This document shows, piece after piece, positions 1-13,100 of a DNA stretch of 64,000 nt. Every line of letters starts with the position of its first letter. The stretch's first letter is position 1. The stretch covers positions 6,579,001 through 6,643,000 of the forward strand of contig NC_082604.1 in NCBI RefSeq assembly GCF_030936135.1, read 5' to 3'. This DNA comes from Gavia stellata. Taxonomy: Eukaryota; Chordata; Aves; Gaviiformes; Gaviidae. The notes below the pieces were generated by a model. It was not told where the DNA came from and made no database searches. It saw only the letters and a list, made by a program, of their open reading frames with translations. A program made the position numbers and the translations under genes.

Positions 1-3000
1 CAACCACAAGGCTCCAGGAAGCCCTTTTCACCCTGGAAAAAGGAACCAGTGAGGTAGCAGTTTCCCAATTCTTCTTTCATTTCCCCAAGTTTCACAGTTG
101 GTTGACAGAAGAGGAAAACCCAGCCTTGTCAGATTTTTGGGGCATGTCCAGTGCACACCACACTCAGGTTTTCAAATGGAGGTCTGAAAGACTTTCAAAC
201 ATGCCAAACTGACATAAAAATCTAGTTGGTGACAGTAACAGATACAGAACAGAGTCTGGGTTACAAAACAAGCTCACAGAGTTTTTGGTCATTCAGATGC
301 AGCTCATCTGCAGCACATACTGTGCAGAACTATTACAAAAACAGTCCTCCAAGAGCTCTTCCCAACATCTGCACTTTTTAAAAGTCACAATTAAGAGCTG
401 TTGAATGTTCTGTTCCTGCCGTTTTTCCTAAAAATCATCTCTTGGCAGATAAACCAATGTTACATCTTTTCTGCTGCAATGTCCTTCCTATGCCAGCTAC
501 AATGCCAAGTACTATTTACGGCCACATAAAACCAGAATGCGCTTATACAAGATTGTCTTCATAAACCCAATTTAAGGAGGAATGGCAAACAGATCAGCTT
601 CTTTGTGTAGTAAAACCATTACCACAAATCTAGGATCTAGAGAACTGCAAGCCTGCATAGCAACAGAAAAGTTTGACAATTGAGTCTTGTCCTCACTCAG
701 GTAACGCTGGAGTACCTGCACCTAGACCTACGGTCCTCCAAGAGATCAGGAAAACCCTAGGATCTGTCATGGACCCAAAAGGGGGCAAAAGTACAGTCCG
801 TGGAAGAGGATAATTGTTTCTGAACTACCTCAGCTCCTTTGCAGACCTTTCTAGTGGTGACAGACATATTTTGCTATTTTGTTAAGTTTAATTCTCACTG
901 GTCCTTGTCAGTTTTTGGATAACACATCAAGACCTTTTTCTCCAGTCCCCACTCCTAATACAGGTAATGTCCTAATCTCCCAGTCTCCATTAGATGTCCT
1001 TCCTCTCTTAGGAGATGGGACTGGGCATGCAAGAGGCTGAAGCCTCCCCTGCCCTCCACCTGACAGGAGGAGGGAGAAGAGCTGGGCTGGCAGCACACCT
1101 GCCCACTCTGCCCAGGACATCTCTTACAGGTGTAAGGCACAGTAAGAGTATACAAGCACTACCATGCCTGTTTACTTGCCATAGTTTTGCATTCCAGCCT
1201 TCTACTAAATTAACCCTGACATACACCATTGCAACCTCATTTACAATCAGACAATTATTTCAAGGTAACACAGCAGCAGCACCTTGGAGAACATAGCAAA
1301 CCAGAAACGCAACCCTGAGGGATGGTGTCATCGAGCGCTAAAGAGTAGGTGATATGACTCATACCATTACTGCATATTACAGGATGCTAATTATGGCTCA
1401 AGAACAGCGGTGAGATATATAGGTATGGAAAGAGTGTGGAGTCTCTGAAAATGGTGGACAGACTATGAGAACAAGACCTGCGTTAGACTGCAACATGAGA
1501 TACGATTTCAAAGGGAACAAATGAAAACATTGAAAATAATGGGTTTCTTGCAATTATAACATTGTCAGCCTCTGGTGTTATTTCTTTGAAAAACTACAAG
1601 CTTTTCCCTGTAATGATCAGGAGGAGGGCATGTGTACACATATGTAGGCAAAGACATTTTTAAAGCCTACTTTCAATATACTTTTAAAGTTAAAAAAGTC
1701 AAGGTGGAAACTTCATATTGCAACAATCTTCGTTCAAACGTCCTTTAGGGTTTTCACAAACCCAAACCACGGTGACTATTCAAGCAAGGAGACAATGAAT
1801 CAAACATTTCCTTCTCTTAGAGCTGTTGCTGGAGGGATGCAGTCCTCAACTAATTGACTGTCCCTTCTTTCCCAAGGAGGGAACCATTACTATGTATTGT
1901 ACATTAGATGTTCCTGTGACCCTGTTTTCTCAACTCAGACCACTCCTTCCTTCTATTCCATATCTCAGGAAGTTCCTACAGCATCCATAATTGGTACACA
2001 AGCAGAGTGCTCAGCCACAAAACATCCATAAGCCCTCTTCTAATCAGCACAGCCTATGCTGGGATACCCCACACTCCACAGCTTTTTTGCCATATCTGAC
2101 CACAACACATCACATGAAAGAAGTTTCCAGTAAACTTTTGTATGAGCGTGGGTTTACATCAGGTTCTTAAATTATCGCAGTGTAGGTTACTGTAATTAAT
2201 TGGCCTATAATGCCAAAACTTCATGGTATTTGCAAAGAGGCGGCAAAGTATTTAGACTAGGATTTTTCAGAAGCACTGAAGGATTGTCCACATCAAAAAG
2301 TCCTTAAAATCCTTCTAGAAATTGCTTCTTCACTTTATTTTAATCTTTCTATAGAAGTAACACATTTAACTGGTGCAGGGATACTGAACAACTAATGAAA
2401 AGGTCAAACCTAGCAACTAGAGCTATTTCAGTATGAGGTATTATACCATGCCCATCTATATTAAAAGAACTTTAGCAAGGTTTCAAAGCCAGGTGTTCAA
2501 TAGTTGAGATACCTGTTGAGCCTTTGTGTTGCTTCCTGAAAAGCCTGTATTATGATACCGTCTAATTACATGATCACATCCTATTTTTATCCAGATGTTC
2601 CCCATCTCATTCAAGACACAGAATAAATGACAATATTATGTTTCATCTTCTGTCACTGGTACTTACCCCATGGTCCTATTTACTGCATGCTGCTCAAAGT
2701 GTGCACTAAAGAAAATATTTCCTTATGGTCCCTTCCAGTGCTTAGCACTCTTGCATCCAAACACTTCAAACATCAACGAATATCTTTTCACAGTAAGACA
2801 GGGAGATGAGGTGCTTTTACTATGTGTATGCAAAACAGACTCTGCACCTAAGATAACGCACTCCAGACCTTACCCTCAGCCAGCTAAGACCAATTTTCAA
2901 AGCTCTTGACATTATATTTGGTTCTTGACATAGAACCATACAAAGCCAAAACTGGCTTAAGAAGCTGTTTGGAACTCTGGGCACTGAGCAAAACTGACTC

Positions 3001-4232
3001 CAAAATAATGAATATACAAATGGCAGATGCTGATAAAAGACTAATTTCCACAAGAACCCATGGTGGGCACAGTTAAGCACGTTTGAAAGGCAAGGCTCAA
3101 ACTGCCCTTCCATAAAGCTTGCCTGTTCTCCCTGCAGTTCTCAACTTCTCCTGCAACTCCCCTTACAGCATGCCCACACAGAGGTTCAGGTGTGAAGTGA
3201 TTCTGGTAGCAGAAGGACCAGCCACTCCCTGAGCACAACCAGGTGCAGGGAAGGGGTGAAGACTCAGTTGGAAATGGTATCCCCTGATCCTGCACTCAAA
3301 GGGTCAGCAAAGGCTCCCTAGGCAGCCTTTGTCCCATCATGCCGTGCACCACCTTCTCCTTTGAGACCTCACCATTTCACCTGTTTGCGTGCAGTTTCCT
3401 AGGCTTGCCTGTTTTAAAATTACTCTTCCATATGCAAGTCTTCAGACTCTTCACTCTTAGTTTTCTTTTCCCTTCTCCCCATTTAGCTTTTAACCTTTCT
3501 GCAGGCCAGCCAGCCACATTCATTCCCCAGCTCCTGGGTGCCACATGGCCACCAGAAAAAGATGTGGAAAGCACACTGGAGTCTCTGCTCCCACTTTGTA
3601 TCTACTTTCCCAGCAGACTTCTGGGGAAATGCTGATGTACCCTAGGAGCTAAGCCCAGGCTTACCCAGGATGAACTGGGAAACAGCTACCAAACCAAATA
3701 ATTTCAGAGTCTGCAAGACTGGAGAGCATGTAAAGATGTCTCACTTGGTCATGTTTGGACAGCTCTTCTCCACAGGAGCAGAGGCCATCCCATTAAATCA
3801 AAACACTCTGTATTGGAAAGGTCAGTCCATAGCCCTGTAGCCTTAGACCTTTACAAAGGGAAGTTTATAAAAATAAACCTAACCACACCTATATAAATAG
3901 GTACTGCCATTCTTGCTGAAGCTTCCCAAAAACCTCCAGCTTGCAGATACACAAACTGTAAAGTTCTAGTCCACAGTAGTTGAATTCTAATGAAGTTTGG
4001 AAGAAAGGGACAACAGACCACTTTACCTGTAGCTCCAGCTCCTCCTGTAGCTATGCAGATAATTGGTTTTAAGTAGCTTCTTTAAACTACTGAAGTACCA
4101 CCAAGTGAAAGCAGTGCTTCCCAGGCAGGCCTGGCTGCTGGCTGAGGGGTCAGCCCCAGGGTCCCACACTGCCAACAGCTCCCCTCAACTGCCAGCTGGG
4201 TGCAGTTGGGCTGCACATACAGACCTGTCCTG

Positions 4233-4246
4233 GTTGCTATGGAAAC
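4233..4246 (+). promoter_or_regulatory. Candidate RFX-factor X-box
   Basis: The 14-mer GTTGCTATGGAAAC fits the X-box bound by RFX transcription factors: two half-sites, GTTGCY and GGNAAC, separated by AT. RFX factors drive ciliary and MHC class II genes in animals, and RFX1/RFX3 act in hair cells of the inner ear. No gene start is recognised nearby, so if functional it would be a distal element. A 14-base degenerate match can occur by chance in 64 kb, so this is only a candidate. Confidence 0.4.
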
Positions 4247-4805
4247 AATTGTGATCTCAGCACTATGATGAAAGAGGGGCTGAAAGGGAGACCAATGAGC
4301 TCAAATTAACATCCGCACATGGATTGTGAGCAACTGAAGTCAAGAGCACCAGTATCGCACAGCTTGCATTTATCTACTATGAATCTAAAAATGCACTTAC
4401 AGACTTAAGTTTGAATTCAACACTTTTGATGTTTCCAAAAACCCTTTAGCATCCTGTGCTGAAGTGTGGATATGGCTGTTCTGTAACAAAATAGACAAAA
4501 AGTGACAAGCACATAAAAGCACTTCTGCTTCCACTGCCACCTCCCTTCCCACATGCACATCAGAGTCAGCGTGGCAAGCTCTGCAACTTTCCCATGAACT
4601 AAAAGTAGTAACATTGGAGCGAAAGTATTGAGTGTCAGTGGTGATGATGAGAAAGTTTTGTTAGGAAAGAACAGATACCATCTGACACATGGAACAGCAA
4701 CAGTAATTTGGAAATTAGAGACTCAGGCATATGCTTTCTAAAATTATCCATGAAACTAAACCCAAGGGCAACATACTTAAAATACACTTACAGTGAGCCC
4801 GTAGA

Positions 4806-4827
4806 CAGCCTGCATGCATGCAGGCTG
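4806..4827. repeat. 22-bp perfect palindrome
   Basis: Every base pairs with its mirror partner around the centre between 4816 and 4817, with no spacer. The core is TGCATGCATGCA, an alternating purine-pyrimidine run. It could form a small cruciform or a Z-DNA-prone tract, or be a dimeric factor site. No function is known. Confidence 0.85.
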
Positions 4828-5296
4828 CAGGACCACTGCCTAAACAGGACTCATAAAGCAGCCTCCCCTGTGTTGGACCTAGAGTCTGCCTTTGAGTGAG
4901 CACGGACTCCAGCATTAGCCTGTCTTCCCCACCTCAAATGCCTATGCCTCCAGCACCACATGTTGTTATAACATTGCTAGCAAGACATTCGGACATACCT
5001 TTGGAGCTCTTGTTTCATGCCAGATTGGTCAAAGTATTCCATATTTATTTTATTGCTGCCTAATTGACTTTCCTCCCCCCAGGACAGCACTAAGCACAGC
5101 CAGAACATTTATTTGTTTGATGCAATGTTATTTTCAACCAGCTGCAGAAAAAGTTGGCTTCCCAGTCAGCCTCTCAAGGACAAAAGTGACACCGCAGCCG
5201 ATATTTCTCTGAAAATAGCCCCAGTTCCCCCTCACCACAACCCTGTCTTCAGACAGCTATCCCTGGATTTGTTGCTGCCCAGTAACTCACCATGCA

Positions 5297-5310
5297 CTAG
5301 CAGGGGGAGC
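5297..5310 (+). promoter_or_regulatory. Candidate CTCF motif, forward
   Basis: CTAGCAGGGGGAGC matches 12 of 14 positions of the CTCF core as I know it (CCA, G/C, C/T, AG, G/A, G/T, GGC, G/A, C). Its orientation is forward on the plus strand. This is motif evidence only; occupancy is unknown. Confidence 0.3.
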
Positions 5311-8300
5311 ACAGCCCCTCCTGGCACACAGCAGTGCTGGGCCAATGGCAGTCAGATGAAGACAAGGCAAAACATGGGCACTGGTTGATGAGGACAGTGC
5401 TCAGGAGATGTTAATTTAACTCTTCTCAGTCACAGCTTCCCCTGGGGAGCTTGTGGCCTGTCATGGAAGATACCTCTCCCCATACTAGAAGCAGACAGGA
5501 TCTCTAGGTCTTTTTGAAGCAGAGAGGATAAAATTCTCAAGTGTCAGTGAAGCAGCATAAGTTATATCAACTAAGAGCTTTGCAAGTTTCTCTTTTTACC
5601 AGCCATTCCCCACCTTCCCGTCACTTTATCAAAACCTGCAGTTTCAAACAATCTCCTGGTGTCAGAACAAGAGACTTTGACACTAAGCCATGCAACAGAA
5701 GCGCTCTTGCTCTGCAGTTACCTTACACCACTTGCACTCCAGTGACACAACCCACTGAAATCAGCAACCCTCTTTTTTCCTAAGGCTGTTGCTGTTCTGG
5801 GGAGCACAGGAGGAGTGCCACAAGCCTCATATCAGACAAGGTAAAATACAGTTCTTGCTGTATATGAAACAGGCAGACACAGGGAGGAGCTACAGGAGGA
5901 AGCTCACAGTAAGAAACAGCCCTAGGAACAGCCATGAGCAGGGGAGTCAGTTCTCATGCTCCTAAATGACATGTGTGCCATCCCACCTTCACATGTGCAT
6001 GCATGGGAAAGAGGGATTCAGTATTACTGGCAAAAATCAAGTCTTTGAGAAAGGATTTTGATGGTGAAGGGAATGACTTAATGGGATAGCTCATGAAAAA
6101 AGTGTGAGAGTAAGAACAGTGACACTTGTGGAAGAAAAAAGATTAATAGGGGCATCAAGAATGGCATCATTAGCCTGGCAGAGGGAACAGTAATAAGCAA
6201 CCAGGTTGGGTAAAAGCACGTGGGAGTTACATAGGTAGTCTGGATAATCAGACAACATATGGCCAGTTTGAGAATAAAGCTTTCATGAGGTCAGTGAGGA
6301 ATTAATTCTGCCACAAAGCTTGGAAGCACAGAAAGTTTATTTAAAGGGATAGACAAATCCTAATGAGTTATGTATATTCTTCAAAAGCTAACATGCAGAA
6401 GGCATAACATCATTTCATGCTAAGGCTGCAGTCAGCTGCACTGGGACTAGACCCTTAGCCTTCACAGTTCAGGTTGCATTGATTTTGATTTGGTGTTTGT
6501 GAGCACAAGTACTGCATTTGCCCTGTGTGCTCAGGCTGTTAACCTATAAGAAACCACCATGCTCTTTACTGGTAACTCCACATTCTGCTGGTGCAAGAAG
6601 GTTAAGGAGTGGGATAATGAACTTGTCCTGACCCTATACCCTCTAAAACAGTAATAGAGCCAAGTATGCAAGGTGGGCTTAGACAATCTGGAAACACAAA
6701 CAGGGAAGGCATTCCCTTGCTCCGGCAGGAGACCTGGTAATCCTGCAGCTTACCTTCCTCCCAACTACTCAGTATAACCCTGTTACCACCCTGAAGCAGC
6801 AGTTTGCATAAGGTAACATACTTCGAATACTTCAGGTTAAAACCTGCCCAAAAGTCAAGACAAAACTTACTCTATATAGCAGATCCAGCTAAAGATGTGC
6901 ATCAGGCCTTCAGCAGCACATAGGCTGGGCAAAAAAAAAAATCAACCCAGAGCCCTTACAATTTGAGTGAGGCTGCTGGATTCAGGTCATCCGTTTCAGT
7001 GTTTCACTGAATAAGGGTGTCATCCCAGGGATGACTGTCTCCTTTCCAGTAGGATGACCAGTTGTCATCCTTACCCTTACTGAACAGACAGGGCTCTTGT
7101 CTGAACATCTACAGTAAGGAAAACAGCCAGGTGAATGATTCCTAATTTTGGCACTGTGAGCAGGGAGTGTAAAGCCTTTACTGACCACAGACACTATGGT
7201 TTTCCCTCTTGTATCCATCAACATAAGTGTCCGGTAAACAGCACAGTTGGTTTATGACTTTATAGTTTTACACTGCAGTCAAGACACCTAGAGCCTGCAG
7301 TACTGCACATTTGCACCTCCTGCAATGCTTTAGCCCTGCAGTAGTTGAACACCACATCCAGAGTCAGGATTAACATTTAATGCCTTTAGGATGTTGTGGC
7401 TAATAAAGGCCAGGAAAATGTTACAGAAGAACCCTGGAGCTGGTTCAGAAAGTGAAGACACAGTTAACAGGGAACAAAAATCCTTCTCAAGCTTTTCAGC
7501 AAAAGCTGAGGTTTGGGTTTGACAAGAAGATTCAGGTCTCATGGAGACATTCAAGGCTTGGGCCAAGGTCAGGCACAATACAAAAGAAAACAAGTAAATA
7601 TTCATACCTTTATTAGTCTTTATAAAAATTCAGTCCAGCTCCAGGCCCAGTTTTCTTATCATTTCTGTCACCCCTATGAACTATGTGCTATTGATGTATG
7701 TGCCCAATGCAAAGATTAAAGAACCACAATTCAAGAGGGGTTAACTTAATTCCCTTCTGCAGGTGCTCTGCAGTATTCCATACAATTTGTGGCCAGGAAT
7801 GTTTTATTACTTCCATGCAAGAGGACTTATGACAAGTGCAGTTGCTCAGCCTTGGTTAGCTGAAGCTGCTGCACAAATGCCAGATCACAGAAGAGGCTGG
7901 GGAGGGGACAGGACATGAAAGGGAAGCTGGCAGGAGGTTCCTCCCAGTTTAAGGACAGAAAGCAGAGACAGCTCTGATATAGCAGGATGATGGGCAAATG
8001 CACAGTCCTTTAGACTGAGAGGGATGCTCACAGCAAGGGTTGGGGCAATGCTGCCATTGCTTTTGGCTCCTAAGATCAGAAAAGCCATTTGTGGGGTGGA
8101 ATTTCCTTCCAGCTGCCTCAGTGCTTTCAAGAATAAGAGCTAAACCTGATAATTTACTTCTGAGTTTGGGAATAATAATCCAGCAGCATGAAACTCTTTC
8201 ACCTAATTTAGAAGAAAAGAAAGCAAAGACTATCAGATTAATCCTGCTGGTACACAAACCATTTGAGAAATGCATTAGTAGAAGCTGTGCCACTACTTGA

Positions 8301-10091
8301 AGCAGACAAAGATATCACAAAAGATAGTCTTACTCTGAAGGCAGGAGAGAGGAGCTCTGCAGCCACAGAAAGCTGCTGCCTGCCACGGGCTGGTCTCAAC
8401 CCAGCTTCAAGTGCTGGAAGGGGCATTTCTCCAAGCACCTATACTTGCATTTACATACCTGCTCAGGAACAGAGAGTGTGTGTTTTCCAAGTCACCCTTC
8501 AGCCTCTGCTGGGCTGCTCCCTAGACTTGGTTTAATATAGTGGATGTTGTGTTCAGGGAGCTGATGACTTTATCCATCCAAGGGGATGACTAACCACTTT
8601 CTGGAAGTTTAAGTACTCAGACCACTTTGAGACACCTGGCTAGAAGGTGCTATCCAGGAAGAAAAACAAGCAGCTAAAACACAGGTTGCTCCCAAGGTCA
8701 TGAGAAGGGCAATATATTCATTAAAATAGAAATTCAAACAAAATATTCAGAAATAGAAAAACATGTCCAGAAAGGCAGTTTGGCAGCTGGCAATCAGTTT
8801 CAGAGTTTGACATCTCTGAATAATAGGGTCCACCTAAATACATTTTTTACACTTTTTTACATCAGCTCTTAAAGTCAGACCTCTGTCCTGCAGCTGATTC
8901 AGAGCTCTGCTCATGATGCAGAAACATTTACAGGTCTCACCAAGACTGCTCTTTTGTAATTTAATATAAATGCCAATTTCAGCATGCAAATTAACTGTGA
9001 GGCCAACTCTTTGAAGAGCTGGCTATCCTCAATTCCCAGTGAATTCAAGGAGAGTCAAAGCATCCATAAGGCACAGGATCAGAGTATATTAGAAAATGGA
9101 TGATTACCATGCTATGAAATCCTGATACATTCAGCTAGTTAATGCTTCTGAGGAATAGAGGGAAGCCAATAATAGGAGCTAATAGTTCATTCCAAAGAAT
9201 TAGAGGAAACTAGATGCAGTCAAATTCTGTATTTCAGACTAAATATTGTTAATGTGTTTCTGAATAGGTGGACACAAAAAAATCAGACAGTTTTAAGTAT
9301 TCTCTAGATAGAATAATTAAGGTTCCATTGTGACATGTCTCTGTAGGCATTTATTTTCCATTAATAAAGGATATGAATAATTAAACTATAATTCTGAGAG
9401 TTCTAAAGAGATACTCCATTTTATTCAAAAAGTCATTGACTGGATTACAGGAAAAGTCCATCAAGCTCCCATATACCTTAATAAGGCAAAGCAAGAGACT
9501 TGAAGGGCAGGCTCAGGATAGAGGAGGGACAGGAAGGCAGGAGAGCAGTGGCAGTGACACCCCACTCCTGGCTGGGATGGCTCCCCAAGCCAGGCTCGGC
9601 AGGTGTGCATCCTGGGTCACCTTTACCTGTCCTCCAGGGATTCCCTCACTTCCTGCCCATGTGTTTGCTCTATACATGGGTAAGGTTTCACATGAGCATC
9701 ATTGTACTGACACAACACTGCATCTCAGCCTGGGATTTCCACAGGGGCTTATGGGACACAGCTCCCCTCTGCAGGCAGAGTTCAGCTCCTAATTGCTTTA
9801 CATTTCTTTGAAAGTCTCAGACTTAAGTTCTCCAGCATTTGTATTATCTCTTCATACACAAATACTGACTCCTGAAATCTACGTAAATCAGATTATCCAG
9901 TCGCCAGGGACTGTAACTTAAGCATAATGCGTAAGCACAAGCACTTTCTGATTACATGTACAGTCACGCTCCACAAAAAGCTGCTGTAATAAGGGAAGGT
10001 TATTCTTTACCTGCAGAGGTACCTGAGAGAGGCTGGGGCCTCTGCAGTGACAGAGCATGGCACCGAGCACGGGTATTGTCACTGCTGTCTG

Positions 10092-10105
10092 GTGCCCTCT
10101 CCTGG
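10092..10105 (-). promoter_or_regulatory. Candidate CTCF motif, reverse
   Basis: On the minus strand CCAGGAGAGGGCAC matches 13 of 14 positions of the CTCF core consensus. The mismatch is G at the fifth position, where C or T is usual. Its orientation is reverse. This is motif evidence only. Confidence 0.3.
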
Positions 10106-13100
10106 CACTAACAGTGACACGACCTGGTAAATCCTGGCTAGATAATGACAATCAAGGTATTTCAGCCCAGAATGCGTCTTCAGGACTGGGTGGAAACTGG
10201 TTAAACCATACACTAGAATATAGTTTTACATCAGATGAGCATAAGGTACTGATAGAATAACTTTTTTCCTCTTTTCTTGGTGGAGATTTCCTTAAATTAA
10301 CATTTTGGGGAAAGCAAAAGCTTCCTGCTCCCCAGAGGAACAGAGAGTTTAATTTTGGTTACAAACATCTTAGCCTCAAAAATGAAACTGAACTACTTTT
10401 GTGAAACACTTCTGATTAGAAACAAGCCTTTCAATTTTAGAACTTCTCTCAACCGAAGAGCCATGCAAATAAAGTCCCCATCACCCAGAAAATTTTCTCT
10501 GAGCCTACCTTAAAAAGAAAGAAGTTTCAGCTGGGTAATTTTTCCCAGAAGCAGGAGTTAAAACCCTGAACCAGATAAATATTTTTAGGACAGGTAGCTG
10601 CAAGTCATAAGATTTAAAAGCCTAGAAGATGTACCTGTTACCCCATACAGAATCATTCTCCAGTTGAAAGCCTGTACAGAAGATTATATAGAGTATTGTG
10701 ATTTCACTGTATAATTTGTGCATGACCAGCTGATCAATACTGGCAAAATCCTGGTCTGGAAGACATGGAAGCAGCTCACAGATACATGATATAAGTGTTT
10801 ACAGTAAAGTGTATTGCCTCCTGTCTATAAAGGAAAGCCAATTTAAAACAGACATGTATCTCCAATTCTTTATTTTTAAGCAAGTGGAATTTTAAAATTG
10901 GCCTACTTATTAGTCCCTTCAGTATGAATTATATTGACATTAATCACACATTAGCTCCCCAGTTGAATATTCTCCATCTTGTATCCACAACTACACACGC
11001 AATTGGAAGCAAGACTTCACTCCAACTCAGAATTTTAAGAGATCTCTTGCATAGCTGTTGAAAAAAGAACTATTAAATCTAGATCATTAGCACAAAATTT
11101 TCTTCAAATGTGTTCATGAACAAGGAGTCTGAGATGAAACATGGCAAATTCAAAATTAGCAAAATTATATTGCAAGGAATCTGTGACTAACCAGCCAAGC
11201 TGGCTGTCACAACTGAGAGCTTTACTGAGTTGAGGCACTGATATGATTAACAGCCATGTAGGCCACCACCAGCTAGGTTACTTTTAACTTTCAAATAGAC
11301 CTGTGTAAGTTTTGAAAACTAAATTCTCATTCTACACCTAAATCAGCTTCCAGTCATTAAGCTTATGAAGCAACATACTCTTAAGCATGCTTTATGCCCA
11401 GCATTTATCTATACCTCTTCCTCCGAAGCACCATCTGAGCACACAGGACACAGGCCTGGATCCTCCATGTCCCAGCCCAGAACCGCTGCTTCTATTTCCC
11501 TCAGGCTTAGCTGCTACTCCATCCCTTGCCGTCATCTCCAGGGTCTTAGCCTGGGCCCAGTATCCTGCCGGGCAAGTGCTGTAAAGACAGAAAATGGTAG
11601 ACAGTGAAAACAGGAGCTTAAAACTTTTTACAGCCTGGCCACCTCATCATATCTTCACTAAATTGCTTTAGCAGCATTTCTCTTCCCAAACCCACCTTCT
11701 CAGGCCCAGCCATTACAATCTAGCCCTCCAAAAGACCACCTTGCCTGGCCAGTACACTTCAGGGAAAATGTCCCTGGCACAGGCTTCTTGGGAGCAGGGG
11801 CTAAGAGAAAGAACGATGCAACAGGGAACTGCACACAGGACAAGCTTTTGGGGGGACTCTGCATTTGTAACTTGTTATTTTTTTATAATCCAGGCTCAGT
11901 CCTAACTATTTTTCACACTAACTTTTCACACTAACTATTGCCTTGTTGGATCATTATTTTTCTTCCTGAGGCAGATGCACCTTATCAGTTCTCCAGCTGA
12001 CCAGGCTGTAGTGAAACGGGGGTTAACACAGCTAGGCCCTAGCCCTTGCTTCCCCAGTCACACTACCACTCCTACACCTTCCCTTTGGCCAGAACAGCTG
12101 GCTTTCCTCATATCCCACAGCTCTTCTGAAAGAAATGCCAGGTTGGGGATACAGTAGGCTACAAAGCAGCAGCAGCATGACCAGGCTCCTCATATTTTGC
12201 ACAGCTGAGCTCCCCTGGAGTGTGGAGAGCAGAGGCCTAACCCCCATGCTCGGGCCTGCAGATGCCCAAGAGCAAAACTGAAATAAACGGTTTAAGGAAG
12301 CATCATCTTCTAAATCCCATTCCTCTAAGTCAGAATATATGTAATAATACCAGAAAATGGAAAGCCTCAGTACATTCAAATACAGAGCCCAGGCTGTGAA
12401 CCTCTCTCCAAGCCCTAGACCTGAAGAAGTCCGAGGGCCTGCCCCGCTGACAGGGACACCATGGCCCCTGCACTCCCACCAGGCCCGGGGCAGTGGAGCA
12501 GGGCATCTCCTCAAGGAGGAATTGCTTTTACAAGCCAGACCTTGAGAAAGCTTAAACATCTGAATCATCACCAAGTGACTTCGGTCTGCCAGCCTTTAGT
12601 CCAGCCCTCCCTCCCTTCGGCTCACCATACCACTCACCAGGGGAAATAAAGGGAAATACAAGAATAAAAGTGAAAGCCACACCTCATAACAAGATGGCAA
12701 ACAGACAGGCAAGGAACATCCCTGCTGAAGGGATGTAAGTGTCAGCCACCACCGACTCCAGCAAATTGGGCAGCTGTGCTGTGGCACTGCCCTGGCAGGA
12801 GGGTCCGCGATTTCAGAGACCCTGATGGAGGGCAACATTTGCTCCTTCTCATCCCAGAGATCAGCCATCACTGCATGCTTTAGGACCACCTTCCTTGGTG
12901 AGTATAGCCAGAGATACTTATTAAAGAATCTTTAATAAACACGGGGAAGTTGCAGGAGGCTGCAGCTTGGTGAAGGTTTAAAATATTGGAATGAGAGTTA
13001 CTGCTAAAATCTAAGAACACAACATGCCAGACCTCCCATGTTTTCACTGCAGACTTCTGCAATAAGAGTCACTCCATTAGTCTCCACCAAAAAAATACTT

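Noticed and set aside
12032-12574. 180-codon minus-strand open frame
   Set aside because: Mixed low-information translation with no known motif; overlapping plus-strand frames of similar quality suggest chance.
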